Below are positions 25,436 to 35,000 of a DNA stretch of 64,000 bases, piece by piece. The notes under the pieces were generated by a model. That model was not told the DNA's origin, searched no databases, and saw only the letters and a program-made list of their open reading frames with translations. Each line of letters opens with the position of its first letter. Position 1 is the first letter of the stretch. This DNA is from Branchiostoma floridae. Its lineage: Eukaryota > Chordata > Leptocardii > Amphioxiformes > Branchiostomatidae. The stretch is from assembly GCF_000003815.2 (NCBI RefSeq), contig NC_049995.1, positions 7,193,576 through 7,257,575 on the forward strand, in the 5' to 3' direction. A program made the position numbers and the translations under genes.

Positions 25436-26356
25436 GTCCGTGGTCAGTGTTACTATTAAGGTCATTAAATATATTGAACTTATCTAATAAGGACAGCTGC
25501 AGCTGGATGGGTTGTGATGATATGTGGCTTGGGAAGTAACGTTGTATTTTGGAAGTCATCGCTTACGATGAATCAGTGTAATATATCCTAAACTAAAATT
25601 TAGTACTAGATTAGATAAGCAATAGAGAAAGAGTTTAAAAAGATAGTTGGGAATGGTAGATACGGAAGCGATTGTTGGTATTCTGTAATGTGTAATGCTA
25701 TTTTCTTAGAAAAAATATATCTTAAGCTTTAAAACCCTGTAGAAAAGAAATAGCCATGTTACTGTTTGGAAGATTAAGCTTATGTCGAAGCTGTCATTGT
25801 TTCCGTTTTTACGCATGCTCAGTGGTAATGCGCTGACCCATGTTACGTCACTCATCAATGCACAATCAATGTGATTCTTAGTCCAAAAAGAGTAGTTACT
25901 TACCTTCTGTCGACTGTGCACTTCTGGGATGGTCGCCACTTCGTGATCCTGATGTTCTCCAAACACTTTACACATAGAACATATGGGAGACTGGCAGGCC
26001 ATACAGTACACGTTTATCCTCTCTTCTTCATGAACCTCGCACATCAGCTCTTCCTTCTTCTTAGTGATCTTGATCCCTGTCCCTTCCATCTCCTGTTTGT
26101 AGATGTCGATGATGTTCTCGACCAGGAGGTTTCGCTGGAGCCCGTAGACGCCATGGCGGTCGAGCACGACCTCGTGACGGCAGGTTGGGCAGCGGAACCG
26201 GCCGCCGCTCCCGACCACGCTCGGTGTACCCCGCGACTGAAACACGTCGTTGGCGCACTTGCGACAGAGATTGTGCTGGCATGGTAGTATCAGCACCGGT
26301 TTGTTGAACATCTCCAAACAGATGGGGCACGTCAGCTGCCTCTCTAAGTTGTCCAT
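10164..26356 (-). CDS. MuRF-type TRIM ubiquitin ligase (TRIM54/55/63-like) with alternative C-terminal tails
   Basis: RING E3 ligase of the muscle RING-finger group, which in vertebrates acts at the sarcomere and on microtubules. Exons in transcript order: 26356-25904 (RING, B-box), 19048-18953, 18277-18146, 17724-17623, 17548-17447, 16776-16754, 16480-16359 (COS box), then alternative ends. All splice phases fit. The RING reads [20 protein letters not shown] and is followed by [30 protein letters not shown] is nearly identical to vertebrate MuRFs. The B-box has [13 protein letters not shown] and [14 protein letters not shown]. The COS-box segment [12 protein letters not shown] matches the MuRF EQGFENMDFF block. 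After exon 16480-16359 (ending in phase 1), exon 16007-15640, exon 14524-14172, exon 13529-13300 and the cassette 13117-12663 / 12317-12198 / 10547-10164 can each be joined in frame. The first intron of the coding region is 6.9 kb. One gene here against three in vertebrates is expected for a pre-duplication chordate. Confidence 0.92.
11640..11985. mobile_element. Foldback/MITE element, copy 1
   Basis: The left end taggccatattaatttgatt is matched in reverse by the right end (ccaaatcaacatggcctta). The same terminal sequence bounds the element at 22520-23400. Contains a G10 run near 11919. Confidence 0.6.
12198..12317 (-). CDS. MuRF long-tail cassette, middle exon (iii-b)
   Basis: 40 codons, phase 0 at both ends, between acceptor ttctgccag and donor gtgagg. 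It encodes a Pro/Thr-rich disordered linker ([18 protein letters not shown]). GC content is higher than the surrounding introns, consistent with coding use. Confidence 0.65.
12663..13117 (-). CDS. MuRF long-tail cassette, first exon (iii-a)
   Basis: Starts after ttccaaag in phase 1 and ends at a good donor (tcg|gtaagt) in phase 0. It encodes 151 full codons: a Pro-rich start, a degenerate acidic repeat ([20 protein letters not shown] type), a basic patch [12 protein letters not shown], and [17 protein letters not shown]. The acceptor choice is the weak point: an ORF continues upstream, but only with a non-ATG start and intron-like pyrimidines. Confidence 0.65.
13300..13529 (-). CDS. Possible MuRF alternative last exon (iv), weak
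   Basis: The acceptor ctttgtttcag is strong, and the following frame fits phase 1. It encodes 75 residues rich in Cys and hydrophobics with [14 protein letters not shown], then a stop. No similarity to the other tails beyond a TPE motif. It could be chance. Confidence 0.3.
14172..14524 (-). pseudogene. MuRF alternative last exon (ii) with an apparent frameshift
   Basis: After acceptor cttgaacag the exon opens in the phase required by exon 16480-16359 and reads [20 protein letters not shown] and on to IRQSFP. At a run of six C (six G on plus, 14440-14445) the coding-like frame changes and continues with [20 protein letters not shown] to the end [10 protein letters not shown] and a stop at 14172-14174. 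Both halves look like one acidic-to-basic tail. The break could be a sequencing error in the homopolymer, an allelic indel, or real decay. Read without correction the first frame stops at about 14390. Confidence 0.55.
15459..15464 (-). terminator. Polyadenylation signal candidate for MuRF ending (i)
   Basis: TTTATT on plus equals AATAAA on minus, about 175 bases beyond the stop codon at 15640. Confidence 0.4.
15640..16007 (-). CDS. MuRF alternative last exon (i): acidic Ser-rich tail
   Basis: 122 codons including stop, joined in phase 1 to exon 16480-16359. The tail is acidic and Ser/Pro-rich with [19 protein letters not shown] and the end TLFGIINQ. As the nearest ending it is the likely default; vertebrate MuRFs also end in an acidic tail. 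A possible AATAAA lies at 15459-15464. Confidence 0.8.
16754..16776 (-). CDS. MuRF 23-nt microexon
   Basis: Flanked by cacgcag and gtacgt, it encodes KTKELIV plus two bases. The next exon (16480) supplies one base to make Arg, then INQAIESS. The join restores the vertebrate segment AKQLIKSIVEAS, which would otherwise be missing three to seven residues. Confidence 0.85.
16919..16975. repeat. Short tandem duplication in MuRF intron
   Basis: ccaccgctgccaccagtg occurs twice, about 30 bases apart. No coding frame with splice sites was found around it. Confidence 0.6.
17447..17548 (-). CDS. MuRF coiled-coil exon, duplicate copy B
   Basis: 34 codons, phase 0 at both ends: [17 protein letters not shown], then a segment ending [12 protein letters not shown]. 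It is homologous over its whole length to copy A (17623-17724). Only one copy is needed to match the vertebrate MuRF coil length (LDEPGGATFLLT region), so the two are likely used in the alternative. Confidence 0.88.
17623..17724 (-). CDS. MuRF coiled-coil exon, duplicate copy A
   Basis: 34 codons, phase 0 at both ends: [20 protein letters not shown], then a segment ending [12 protein letters not shown]. The intron between copies A and B is only 74 bases (17549-17622), so joining A directly to B may be sterically hard, as in known mutually exclusive exon pairs. The frame would be kept with A, B or both. Confidence 0.88.
20595..20975. repeat. 200-bp direct tandem duplication
   Basis: The block starting ctgtttatcgg at 20595 recurs from 20795 with scattered changes: tttgcgaaaacc, tatgtatcactgatgacgctg, aacgataattgaag, ccctatc, atcatgtcgtctg and aatccctcatg all repeat in order. 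Confidence 0.85.
20966..21140. mobile_element. Short repeat starting with a hairpin (accttcgccaagaaggt type)
   Basis: Begins with the palindrome accttcgccaagaaggt, followed by a T/TG-rich stretch and aactcaaggacgcctgcatgg. The same style of start (acctccatg..catggaggt) occurs at 25319 and 61780. Probably a common short non-autonomous element; boundaries uncertain. Confidence 0.45.
21640..21815. repeat. GA-rich microsatellite (gacagagagagac)
   Basis: Purine-rich tandem of GAGA, GACA and GATA on the plus strand, inside the MuRF intron. ORFs reading Ser/Leu runs on the other strand are artefacts. Confidence 0.9.
22023..22220. mobile_element. MITE, family A, copy 1
   Basis: taacgctagttcgcctttat and ggggtaacctatatccgttg at the left are matched in reverse by caacaaatataggttacccc and acctagcgcaacggtta at the right. 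The terminal inverted repeats are about 55 bases. A second copy lies at 62398-62627. Confidence 0.85.
22520..23400. mobile_element. Foldback/MITE element, copy 2
   Basis: Terminal inverted repeats: taggccacgttgatttgatt continuing to gatgacatcc at the left, and ggatgtcatccatataatca continuing to catggcctta at the right. Both arms continue into A- or T-runs (22584, 23301). The 22.8-23.4 kb reading frame is contained in the element and has no recognisable product. Confidence 0.75.
25311..25436. repeat. Palindrome plus (GT)n microsatellite
   Basis: acctccatgattaaaatggaggt forms a hairpin and is followed by a (GT)n run at about 25374-25436. The same palindrome occurs at 61780-61806. Confidence 0.8.
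25904..26356 (-). CDS. MuRF exon 1 coding part: RING and B-box
   Basis: 151 codons from ATG (26354-26356) to the donor at 25903. The reading frame stays open upstream to 26527 but without an ATG, so this start is chosen; it gives [17 protein letters not shown], the same spacing from Met to the first RING Cys as in vertebrate MuRFs. C3HC4 RING residues and the zinc-binding B-box residues are all present. Confidence 0.93.
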
Positions 26357-26728
26357 CTTGCTGTAGAATACGCGTGAAGAAAATATCGGTGGAAAATCAC
26401 AGCGGAGAGACTTGACGTGACTGCAACTCGCTACCCGCAAATTCTTTCCGTCTGACCGCTCTATAGCCTTGTGGATACTGAGTCCCGAGCCAGGCGTTAC
26501 CCGAAAATAGCTTTTCACTCTGCCCACATTTGAAGCACGTCTAGTACTAATTCTCCAGCCCCAACATTGCCACTAAAATTGAAGACGCTCAGTTTGACGT
26601 AATGTGACAAGTTCAATACCTTCAAGACTTCAGACGACAGGTTTTTCTAATCGTCAGGGATAGATCTGAAAACACAGTCCGTGGGGGTTACGCATACTCA
26701 GTGTCGGGGATACAGGAGGAAGGGGCGG

Positions 26729-26738
26729 CTAAATATAG
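26729..26738 (-). promoter_or_regulatory. MEF2 consensus / TATA-like site in the MuRF promoter
   Basis: ctaaatatag fits YTAWWWWTAR exactly (MEF2). On the minus strand the same bases read ctatatttag, a TATA-like box, next to a GC box (ggggcgg). It lies about 375 bases upstream of the MuRF start codon. MEF2 control is known for muscle genes; use here is inferred. Confidence 0.5.
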
Positions 26739-26799
26739 CCGGAGCAGGGCTTGGAACGTTACGCCGGTCCGCTGCGTGCCATTGGCCTTATAGGGAGGC

Positions 26800-28849
26800 T
26801 ATTATTAGATCCCCCGGCATGGAGACATATTCATCATCAAAGGGAAACGTGAAAACGTCTTAATTTTGCAATATGATATTTTTCACAGAAATTACATTTT
26901 GTACTCAATGTATGTGGGATTTTGTTTATAGTGAGTGCGTGCATGTGCCAGAGGTTATAACACTGTACTTGCTACAGAAGGTTCTAGAGTTTGAAACATG
27001 GCTGTTGTTAGTTACCAGACCGACCTACATTAGTTACAGTTCGTAGAATACAGTGTAGATTGTACATTGTAACGGAATCATATAGATTTGTGATTTGTAG
27101 TAGGGGATACACTGAAAGTACTCATACTGTACATGTCGTCCGTCCGAATTGTTTCAGTCAGTAGAGCAATTAGTTGATCTGTATGGTAGTATACCCAAGT
27201 TTCATAACATAAAATCTCAGATAACCTCATCTAAATACAGGGTGCACCTTTTTTCATAGCTTGATGTACATGTATGATTTTCAAGGTGCAGTTTATAGGA
27301 TTATCATCAGGGGGCAATGCAGCAAATAATAATAGCCAACACTAGTATTCGAGTTGTCTCTTTCCACAATGATATTATCACTACCCATTGTCACATGTAT
27401 GTTCCCTATGTTTTTACCATCATGTACTTGCAATTAGCCTCCGGGCATGAACATGCAAATAAACTTTCATATAACTTTTAGTTAAAATATTGTAACAATA
27501 TTGTTGCTTCTTACTTCCTTCGAATATTAAATCCAATCACTCCACTTGGTAGGCAACAAAAACCAATGCGTGGATACTGGGAACGTTTGACAATAAGTCT
27601 ACGAGAGCCGGTAACGCTTAACAGTAAATCAACTTATTCCTATGATAGGTTTAGGGAACGAGTCCATTGTATTTATAGTGACTAGTATAGTAATATGTAG
27701 TCAGCAAAAAAACAAACACCAACACGACAGGACGCTGTAATGTGACTTTTAGGCAATCTGTATTAGGAAGATTAAAGAGACCGTTCATGCTTCATATTTA
27801 TTTAGTAAGGAATATCTACTGACAATGACTTAGGGCAGATTAAGAATTACGGTGCTACGAATAACCAAGCTCACTACGTCTCAGGGAAAAGGGCACACAG
27901 ACCCCGGGCCCGTGAAGTGTTTGCATTGCCTTGGTATGCAAATTTAATTGTCTATAATACAAAGGTATAGTCTGATGTTTATTACACTGCCTTAGTATCA
28001 AAACATGTGTACACCTGCAGCTACTATGTCAACGGACCACTTCGCCTGGTATTTGTACAGCGGTCGATATGTGTTTACTCAGTGTTTGGGTGTTACATTA
28101 TAGGTCAAGGTTTAAAGGTTGACTTAAACACTAATGGTGGTATTATAAGTGGTAATTGAGCAAGCTAAGTGGCCAATTACGTATGTATATTCATGCGAAG
28201 AACATAATTGTTCTTGTGTTTTGCGCACTTCCAGTTTGTGGTCATTGGGCGTTTTCACTCCGAAACTCACCCCGTACATTCGAATAGATTCGCCCAATTT
28301 AATCGTTCTCCGCTGGTGACCCCTACCGGCTAGGCACCGAAACCTTAAGGTAACAGGTAGGTGTTTTCAAAAGATAAGCCTTATAAATCATAATATCAAT
28401 ATTGCAAACTTTAACCATATGAGGCCCTAATGCCAGAAAAACCGCAACTTACGTTTTAACGAGCTATAGTTGAATAAGTATGAATATGGTCCATATTTTC
28501 AAATGTCAACGTACCTGCCAACGGTATTGTTTGGTCTGTTGTGGGGAGGGGGGTTCTACGGAGGGCTGTGCTGCCTCTATAAAGATTGGCGTCTTTAACA
28601 CACAGTATTCAAGTCTTTCATCAATGCACTGACCCCCCCCCCCCCCCACACACACACACACACACACTTTAATATCTTGCTACTACTAGTGAGATATTGC
28701 GCTTAGCGTGTCGGTCGACAAAAGGTTTAGGGACATTGAAAACGAAAGTAAAACTCGACACTAGCGATATCACGTACGTTCCGATTTTCAGTGATCTGAC
28801 GTTCTTGTTTACTATATTGTAGTTAGACACTAACAGAGCAAATAAAGGG
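26800..28849. other. Intergenic region between divergent MuRF and SAMHD1-like genes
   Basis: Mostly AT-rich. No exon was supported on either strand. A C-run followed by (CA)n lies at 28630-28668. Confidence 0.6.
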
Positions 28850-29059
28850 ATGTCATTCGCACGCATACTGGCAATATGGAATCAAAAATCGTCACCTGTG
28901 TGTTGTTGGATCTCTAAGATATACGTTACGGTGAACGGTGCAGAAAATGCAGGTACACTAAATATTTTTGTGCTAGAATCGCCACCAGAGCTATTAAGGA
29001 TGGCACTCGGTCCCCTTACAATAGAGACAGAGCCGGTCGAGGAGGAACCACTATTAAAG
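28850..29059 (+). CDS. Tentative first coding exon of the SAMHD1-like gene
   Basis: 70 codons from ATG to donor aaag|gtaaca, phase 0. The join with 29881 gives [11 protein letters not shown], matching the human K-VINDPIHG including Lys116. The rest (for example [20 protein letters not shown]) resembles no domain I know and is not a SAM domain. It could instead be an internal exon with an acceptor at about 28918. Confidence 0.45.
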
Positions 29060-32000
29060 GTAACAGATGCCCTTACTGTTAGACTCTGAGTTAGCCAATT
29101 CTGGATCAATTACAGACATGCAGACATAAACACTCACACACACACACACACACACATACACACATACAAGCATCCACACTCACACACACACACACACAAA
29201 CACAAACACACACTCACTCACATATACACACAAACATACCCACCCCCACCCCTCCACCCCCACACACATGCACACACACACATACACTCACAGATACACA
29301 CACACACACGCACACCTGCATGCCCATTTGAGCTTTCGTGAGTAAATAAAGGTTCAAACAAACAAACAAACAAACACTCACACAGACACACACACACATA
29401 CACACACACACACACAAACACACACTTACACACACAAACACACACACACACAAACACACATACAAAGTCATTAACACCCCCTCCACATCCACACAAATGT
29501 AAATTCACCCAAAAACATATATAAAGAATACACACATAAATACACACACATATATATATATATGCATACAAAAATATATGTATACAGTGTCACATACATG
29601 AATAAGCGATAGATACACGTACATACATCAATTGGCACATAAAACACAGACACACACATACTAGTACGTGCACACCGATACACATACATAAACACGCATA
29701 CATAGGAAGACGTATGTTAACGCATAAATATAAGCATACACAACGCTATATAGTCTACTACTCCTACTCCTACTACAACTACACACACATCAACAGACTC
29801 ATTGTTCGCTGTTTACCATTGGCAGGCATGAATGCAGAATGGTAAGCGTATAACATTGAAATTTGTTACTAAAATTGACTCAGGTATTCAACGATCCCAT
29901 CCATGGGTCTATAGAACTACCTGCTATCTGTGTTGCCATCATCGACACTCCTGAGTTCCAAAGACTTCGCCACATCAAACAACTGGGACTCACGTGTCTC
30001 GTGTATCCTACTGCCGTCCACACCCGCTTCGACCATTCCATAGGGTAACACAAAGTCTTTTCATTATATCAGTCTGTCCAGCAACCCTTTAGCTTGAATA
30101 TGTGTAACATAGTTATGAATTTTAAACTCAGTTCATAACCTTATGGAGAATACAAATTTCTTGGCAATAGCACCTCGCGTCGCGTGATCTGTGTGACCTT
30201 TGACACCTAGGTCACGTATATGGACTGCATTGAATTGTCGTACAGCAATTGTCCATATTCTTGTTTGTATCTTATAGTCCTCAGACACAACAACTTTGTC
30301 ATGAATCAATCGTTGTGGTAATAATCTGCTGATAGTTACAGCATTTTATCTTTGCAATAATTTGAATTACCATTAAATGAGTAATTCCAATGCATAATGA
30401 AGTACGAACTCCAGGAAGAATAATATGCCTATTTCACATTGTTTATGGAAATTCCCGATAAAAATACAGAAAATTCTATCCTTACGATTCATTTTTTTTC
30501 AGGGTATGTCACCTGGCTGATGAAATGGTGCAGGCCCTCAGGAAACGGCACGGACCAAAGGACAGTCGTCCTATTGACATCACGGAGGAAGAGCACCTCT
30601 GTGTCATGATCGCTGGACTCTGCAGAGATCTGGGTACTAGTATGCCATGATAATGGGTTACACTATGAAGTTTGCACTCATGTCAGATGAATTCTTCTTC
30701 TCATGATTGACAGGAAGCGTAATTTTCTTTACTTTCCCATTGGGTGCCTTATGTTCTTTTATGTTGTGGAAGCCGTTTTTATCATCAATAATTAGTATTT
30801 GCAGGAAAGAACGATGTAGTTTATTTTAGTTTGGGCACCATAATTCAATTCAACATTTGTAACAAGTTTAAATGCATAGAAGTTACAAAAGCCAAAAGGT
30901 CTCACTGCTACTAAGAAAAGAAAATGTACTAAATGAAATTGTACCAAAACCAGCACAAGAAGTATATATGCTTGTTGCTGTATTGTGTGATGTGTTTCGT
31001 GGAATTAGCATTATTGCAATGAATGCTGGAATGCTTCGATTTCCATGCATGCAGTTTTCAGTAACCATGTTATGACAATTAACATAGCAATAATATATCG
31101 ATATTTTTTTTCAAAAGGTTACAATATAAGATAAGGCAAGGGTTTACATGTATATGTGGAATTGGAGCTTTATCCTATTAATGAAATATTGTTTAACTTC
31201 ACACATTGATTATGAACCCCTCTTACTTTGAACAGGTTTCGGACCGTTCTCGCATCTCTTTGATCAAAGGTTTATGCGGAATAAGGAGAAAGACTACACA
31301 GTAGGTTTCTATCCGTATGGGTGTGGTCTCAAAACTTTCTATTATGTTACTTTTTATTTACATTTTGTTGATTAATACAATGGTATGAACGTAATACTAT
31401 TCTGATTTCAGCCAGGGGCTATGTCAGCAAAAATCTTTGGGGAAATCTGCAAAAAGCCAAGAATCGAGAAGCTCCTTCAGGTAATTGGCTTGATATTACA
31501 GATTATATGAATATTTTGTGCGCAGTATCTTGGCATACTTTGACATAGAATGTTGGCACCAGACTCCCAAATTGTTTGTTAGGTTGATTACATTTATTTT
31601 ATTTGTTGTGGAAAAGACTAAACTTTACGTAACCAACACCAAGTTAGATTGGGACAAATTTTCAGCCGACTCCGTCAGCCTTGTTCACGTAAAGCTTAGT
31701 CTTTTCCACAATGTCATATACCAACACAGATGAACTTTCATATTTTATTTGTTTCTTGGAATATTCTGTTACCCTTTAGGAAAACAACCTAGAAAAGGAG
31801 ATTAAGTTCATCCAGGAGTTGATTGATCCTCCTCCAGGTTTATGGGAAAAGGTACATCAGCTGAAGAATATTTAATTTTGTCATTCCTGTCGTTGCCTTC
31901 TTTTTCCCCTCCTTTCTGTTTTTTTTTCACTTCTTGAAATTAACGATTTTCATGTTCTGTTACAATATCGGCGTCACATTTCTTTATTGCACATTCGGTA

Positions 32001-35000
32001 AGTACAGATAGATCACAGTTTATGCCTTTGAAGCTTTTTAATCAAATGAGGTACAATTTTTGTGTTTGAAAGCAGCGTTTTTGGCTTGGTGAACATTAAG
32101 ACACAAAATAATGCGATGAATATTATGTCCATATTATTTAGTGAAATTTCTATACAGAATTTTGTATTGAAATTAGGCTTGTTTCATGTTTTTTATGACT
32201 TCAGGATAGCACAAGGACAGCATACAAGGTATGTTCATTTCCATAATTCAATCTTTCAAAGACACATTTTTTGTATTTCATACTAGACTACTCACCTTGC
32301 TCGTTTTAAAGCAAGACATGTTTTATATTTCTGTTTTCCCGTTAGACCCGGTGGTTCTGCGAAGGACGAGGCGAGGACAAGAGCTACCTCTACTTGGTAA
32401 GATACACCCTTCACCTATCCCTGAAGCGCTCAATCCTAGAAGCCCTTCTTGGATAGAAGCATATCTGGGCTGCAACAGACTTGGCTATAAGTTTACCTTT
32501 GTTTATAAAAAATCTAAATATGAAAGCATAATCAGCACAAAAGAATATTTACATTCATTAGGAATAATAGATGGATTTGAAAAATTACAGAATCTACATA
32601 TTAATACATATTTTGATATCATGAAAATTTAGATCGTGAAGAACACGCTGAATGGAATCGACGTGGCCAAGTGGGACTACTGCGCACGGGACTGCCACTT
32701 CCTCGGCATCCCCAACAGCTTTGACCATCAGCGCCTGCTCAAGTTCTCAAGGGTGTTAGAGTGGGGAGGGCGTTCCGAGATATGCTTCAAATTTAAGGTC
32801 AGTTTGCAGTTGTTCTACTGAAATTGATTTTCATGAGATAAAGCAGATATTTAAAAGAATTCGTCTAAGTATTATATGCAATGATGAAATGTACAAATGT
32901 GACAGGTTATTTCTGTATAATATAACCAGCTGCTGCCGCACCGCGTGCCTGCAGAGCTGGTGTGTTACGCCGAAGGGCGGTTCTATAAAAACTTAGATAA
33001 AAATACAAATATGCAAGCGATTCAAGCCAATAACCATCTACTATAGGATCGTCTATTAAGAACGATGCGAAGGTAATTTTGTGCAAATAGAAACGTATAG
33101 AACTATTTTGCATAAATTGCTTTAAAAATATAGATTTTGAAATTCTTGTTGGTACTTGGATCTAAAATCCATTATAGTTTTGTCACATCTGACCCCCTCG
33201 TTGATTCTGTTCATTTTCTAGGAGGCCTTCAACTTGTATAACCTGTACCGGATGAGGCATGTACTTCACATGCGAGCCTATCAGCACTCAGCGAAGAATG
33301 CCGCCGAAATCATGTATGTATTGATATTGTAGCCTAACCTAACCTTTCCTTACTTCATACAGCCATGTAACAGAGACAAATTCATATTCCTGGTGAATCT
33401 AAACAAGTCTTTGACTGTAAAATCTATCTGTTCCTACATTTTCAGCTAGTATCACAAAGAAGCGAGAAGAAGTCGAATTCACTTAGTACGGTTTTATTGG
33501 TTGACATTGTCTATATTAAATGTATTTGTCCACTATTCTTTTAATGTATCCGTAAACTATTCTTTAGTTGTGACCTGTACCTAAACCAGTGGGCATATGC
33601 ACAGTAAAGGTACTCATTCATTCATATATTATGTACATTGTTATATACGTGCAGAAAACAAGCTTACTAATAACGTCCATAACGAGTACAACCTTTGTTT
33701 TCGACACATGTATAAAGGGATGCTATGAAGAATTAGAGCTAGATAAGTAGGGGTAGGGTTTTAAGTATTATTCTGATTTTCAAGGCAAACCATATGTAAA
33801 ATGATGAAGCCTTGTTTTAAGAACTCATAAGCAAATTGTAATGGCCCTCTCCGTTCACCCAAGTTTTATTCGTTGGTGTTGTAGGTTTTCAGAGGCATTG
33901 GAAGAAGTGGACAAATCATTGACTATAGCTAGAAAGGACACAGGACTGAACATGCTCTTTGGTGAAGGGTAAGATTGATTTTCATTGTGAACTTTAAAAA
34001 ATAGGTAAACAGTAATACTTCAGATATTATTGTCAGCTAATTGAGAAATACATTTGAGTCATACGATATATGTTAAATATCGATATTTGTCTGATTTTAT
34101 TCCATCATGAGCAAACTTACCAATAGCATATTTCTATTATTACCAAGGAATCTGTCTGGCAGAGTTGACAACGTGCATGACTTCTTGTCCCTGACGGACG
34201 ATATCTACAGAAGGATCTTGCTCTGTCCTCCTCATCCCGACATCGACAGTGCAAGGGCGATCCTTCAGAAGATTGATGAACGACAGTTGTACAAGCTAGT
34301 CGTAGAAGCAACGTACAGTGCCAAAGTCAAGGAGGTAAGGTTACCAATGAAATCAAGCTGTGTAAAAATATCAACACTTAACAACACAGTTTGTTGAGCT
34401 AAGCGATCCACCACGAACCAACTATTTTCAACTTTAAATCATAAAGATGTGATGCTGCATGACGATAAAACAGTGGCTTTTCTTCATATTTTCTTTTACA
34501 GGACGAGATTTCACTCAGTGCATGGAAAGCCCTCGGCATTCAAAATTTAGACTCCCACGAAAGATTGGCCTTTATTGAGGTTAGCTATTTGTTTATTTCT
34601 TATGTTATTAATAATATGTCCTAAAATATAATGCCTGTTGTTGGTGTATAGTACAAAATGACCAATGTTACCTGAAAGACTGGCGCTGAAGAAGAAAGAC
34701 TGAAATTAATGATTATTGCTTTTTATCAGACCGTTTATTTCGATTATGGCGTGAACAGAGAGGAACCCCTGAGGAATGTTCACTTCTTCACTAAGTGCGA
34801 GCCGAACGTGCCTTTCTTCCTTCGAAAGGAACAGGTATTTGTTACTTTTAATCTTTACTCGTTTTTACCTGGCCTTAACACCTGCCTTTGAGTATAGTTT
34901 GATATTGCGTAAAAGTTTAGTGAACAAAAAATAATGCATAATGCTCATGAATGATGGTGTTTTTAAAAACTGTTTTATCAATTTGTACAGAAATGATTAC

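Larger units (their letters stand above)
19049..25903 (-). other. Large first coding intron of MuRF
   Basis: 6.9 kb. It contains the repeats listed separately (20595-21140, 21640-21815, 22023-22220, 22520-23400, 25311-25436). The stretches 19100-20590 and 23400-25300 show no supported exon or RNA gene. Confidence 0.7.

Noticed and set aside
25188-25487. Plus-strand frame with [19 protein letters not shown]
   Set aside because: The first half looks faintly coding but has no acceptor or partner exon and runs into a GT microsatellite; it is within the MuRF intron.
28882-29109. Minus-strand Ser-rich frame at 28.9-29.1 kb
   Set aside because: The plus-strand frame joins in phase to the SAMHD1-like exon and restores the family's Lys-Val junction; the minus frame has no support.
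25370-29500. CRISPR-like or immune-array interpretation of the repeats
   Set aside because: The repeats are simple CA/GT microsatellites in a eukaryotic genome, with no spacers of fixed length.
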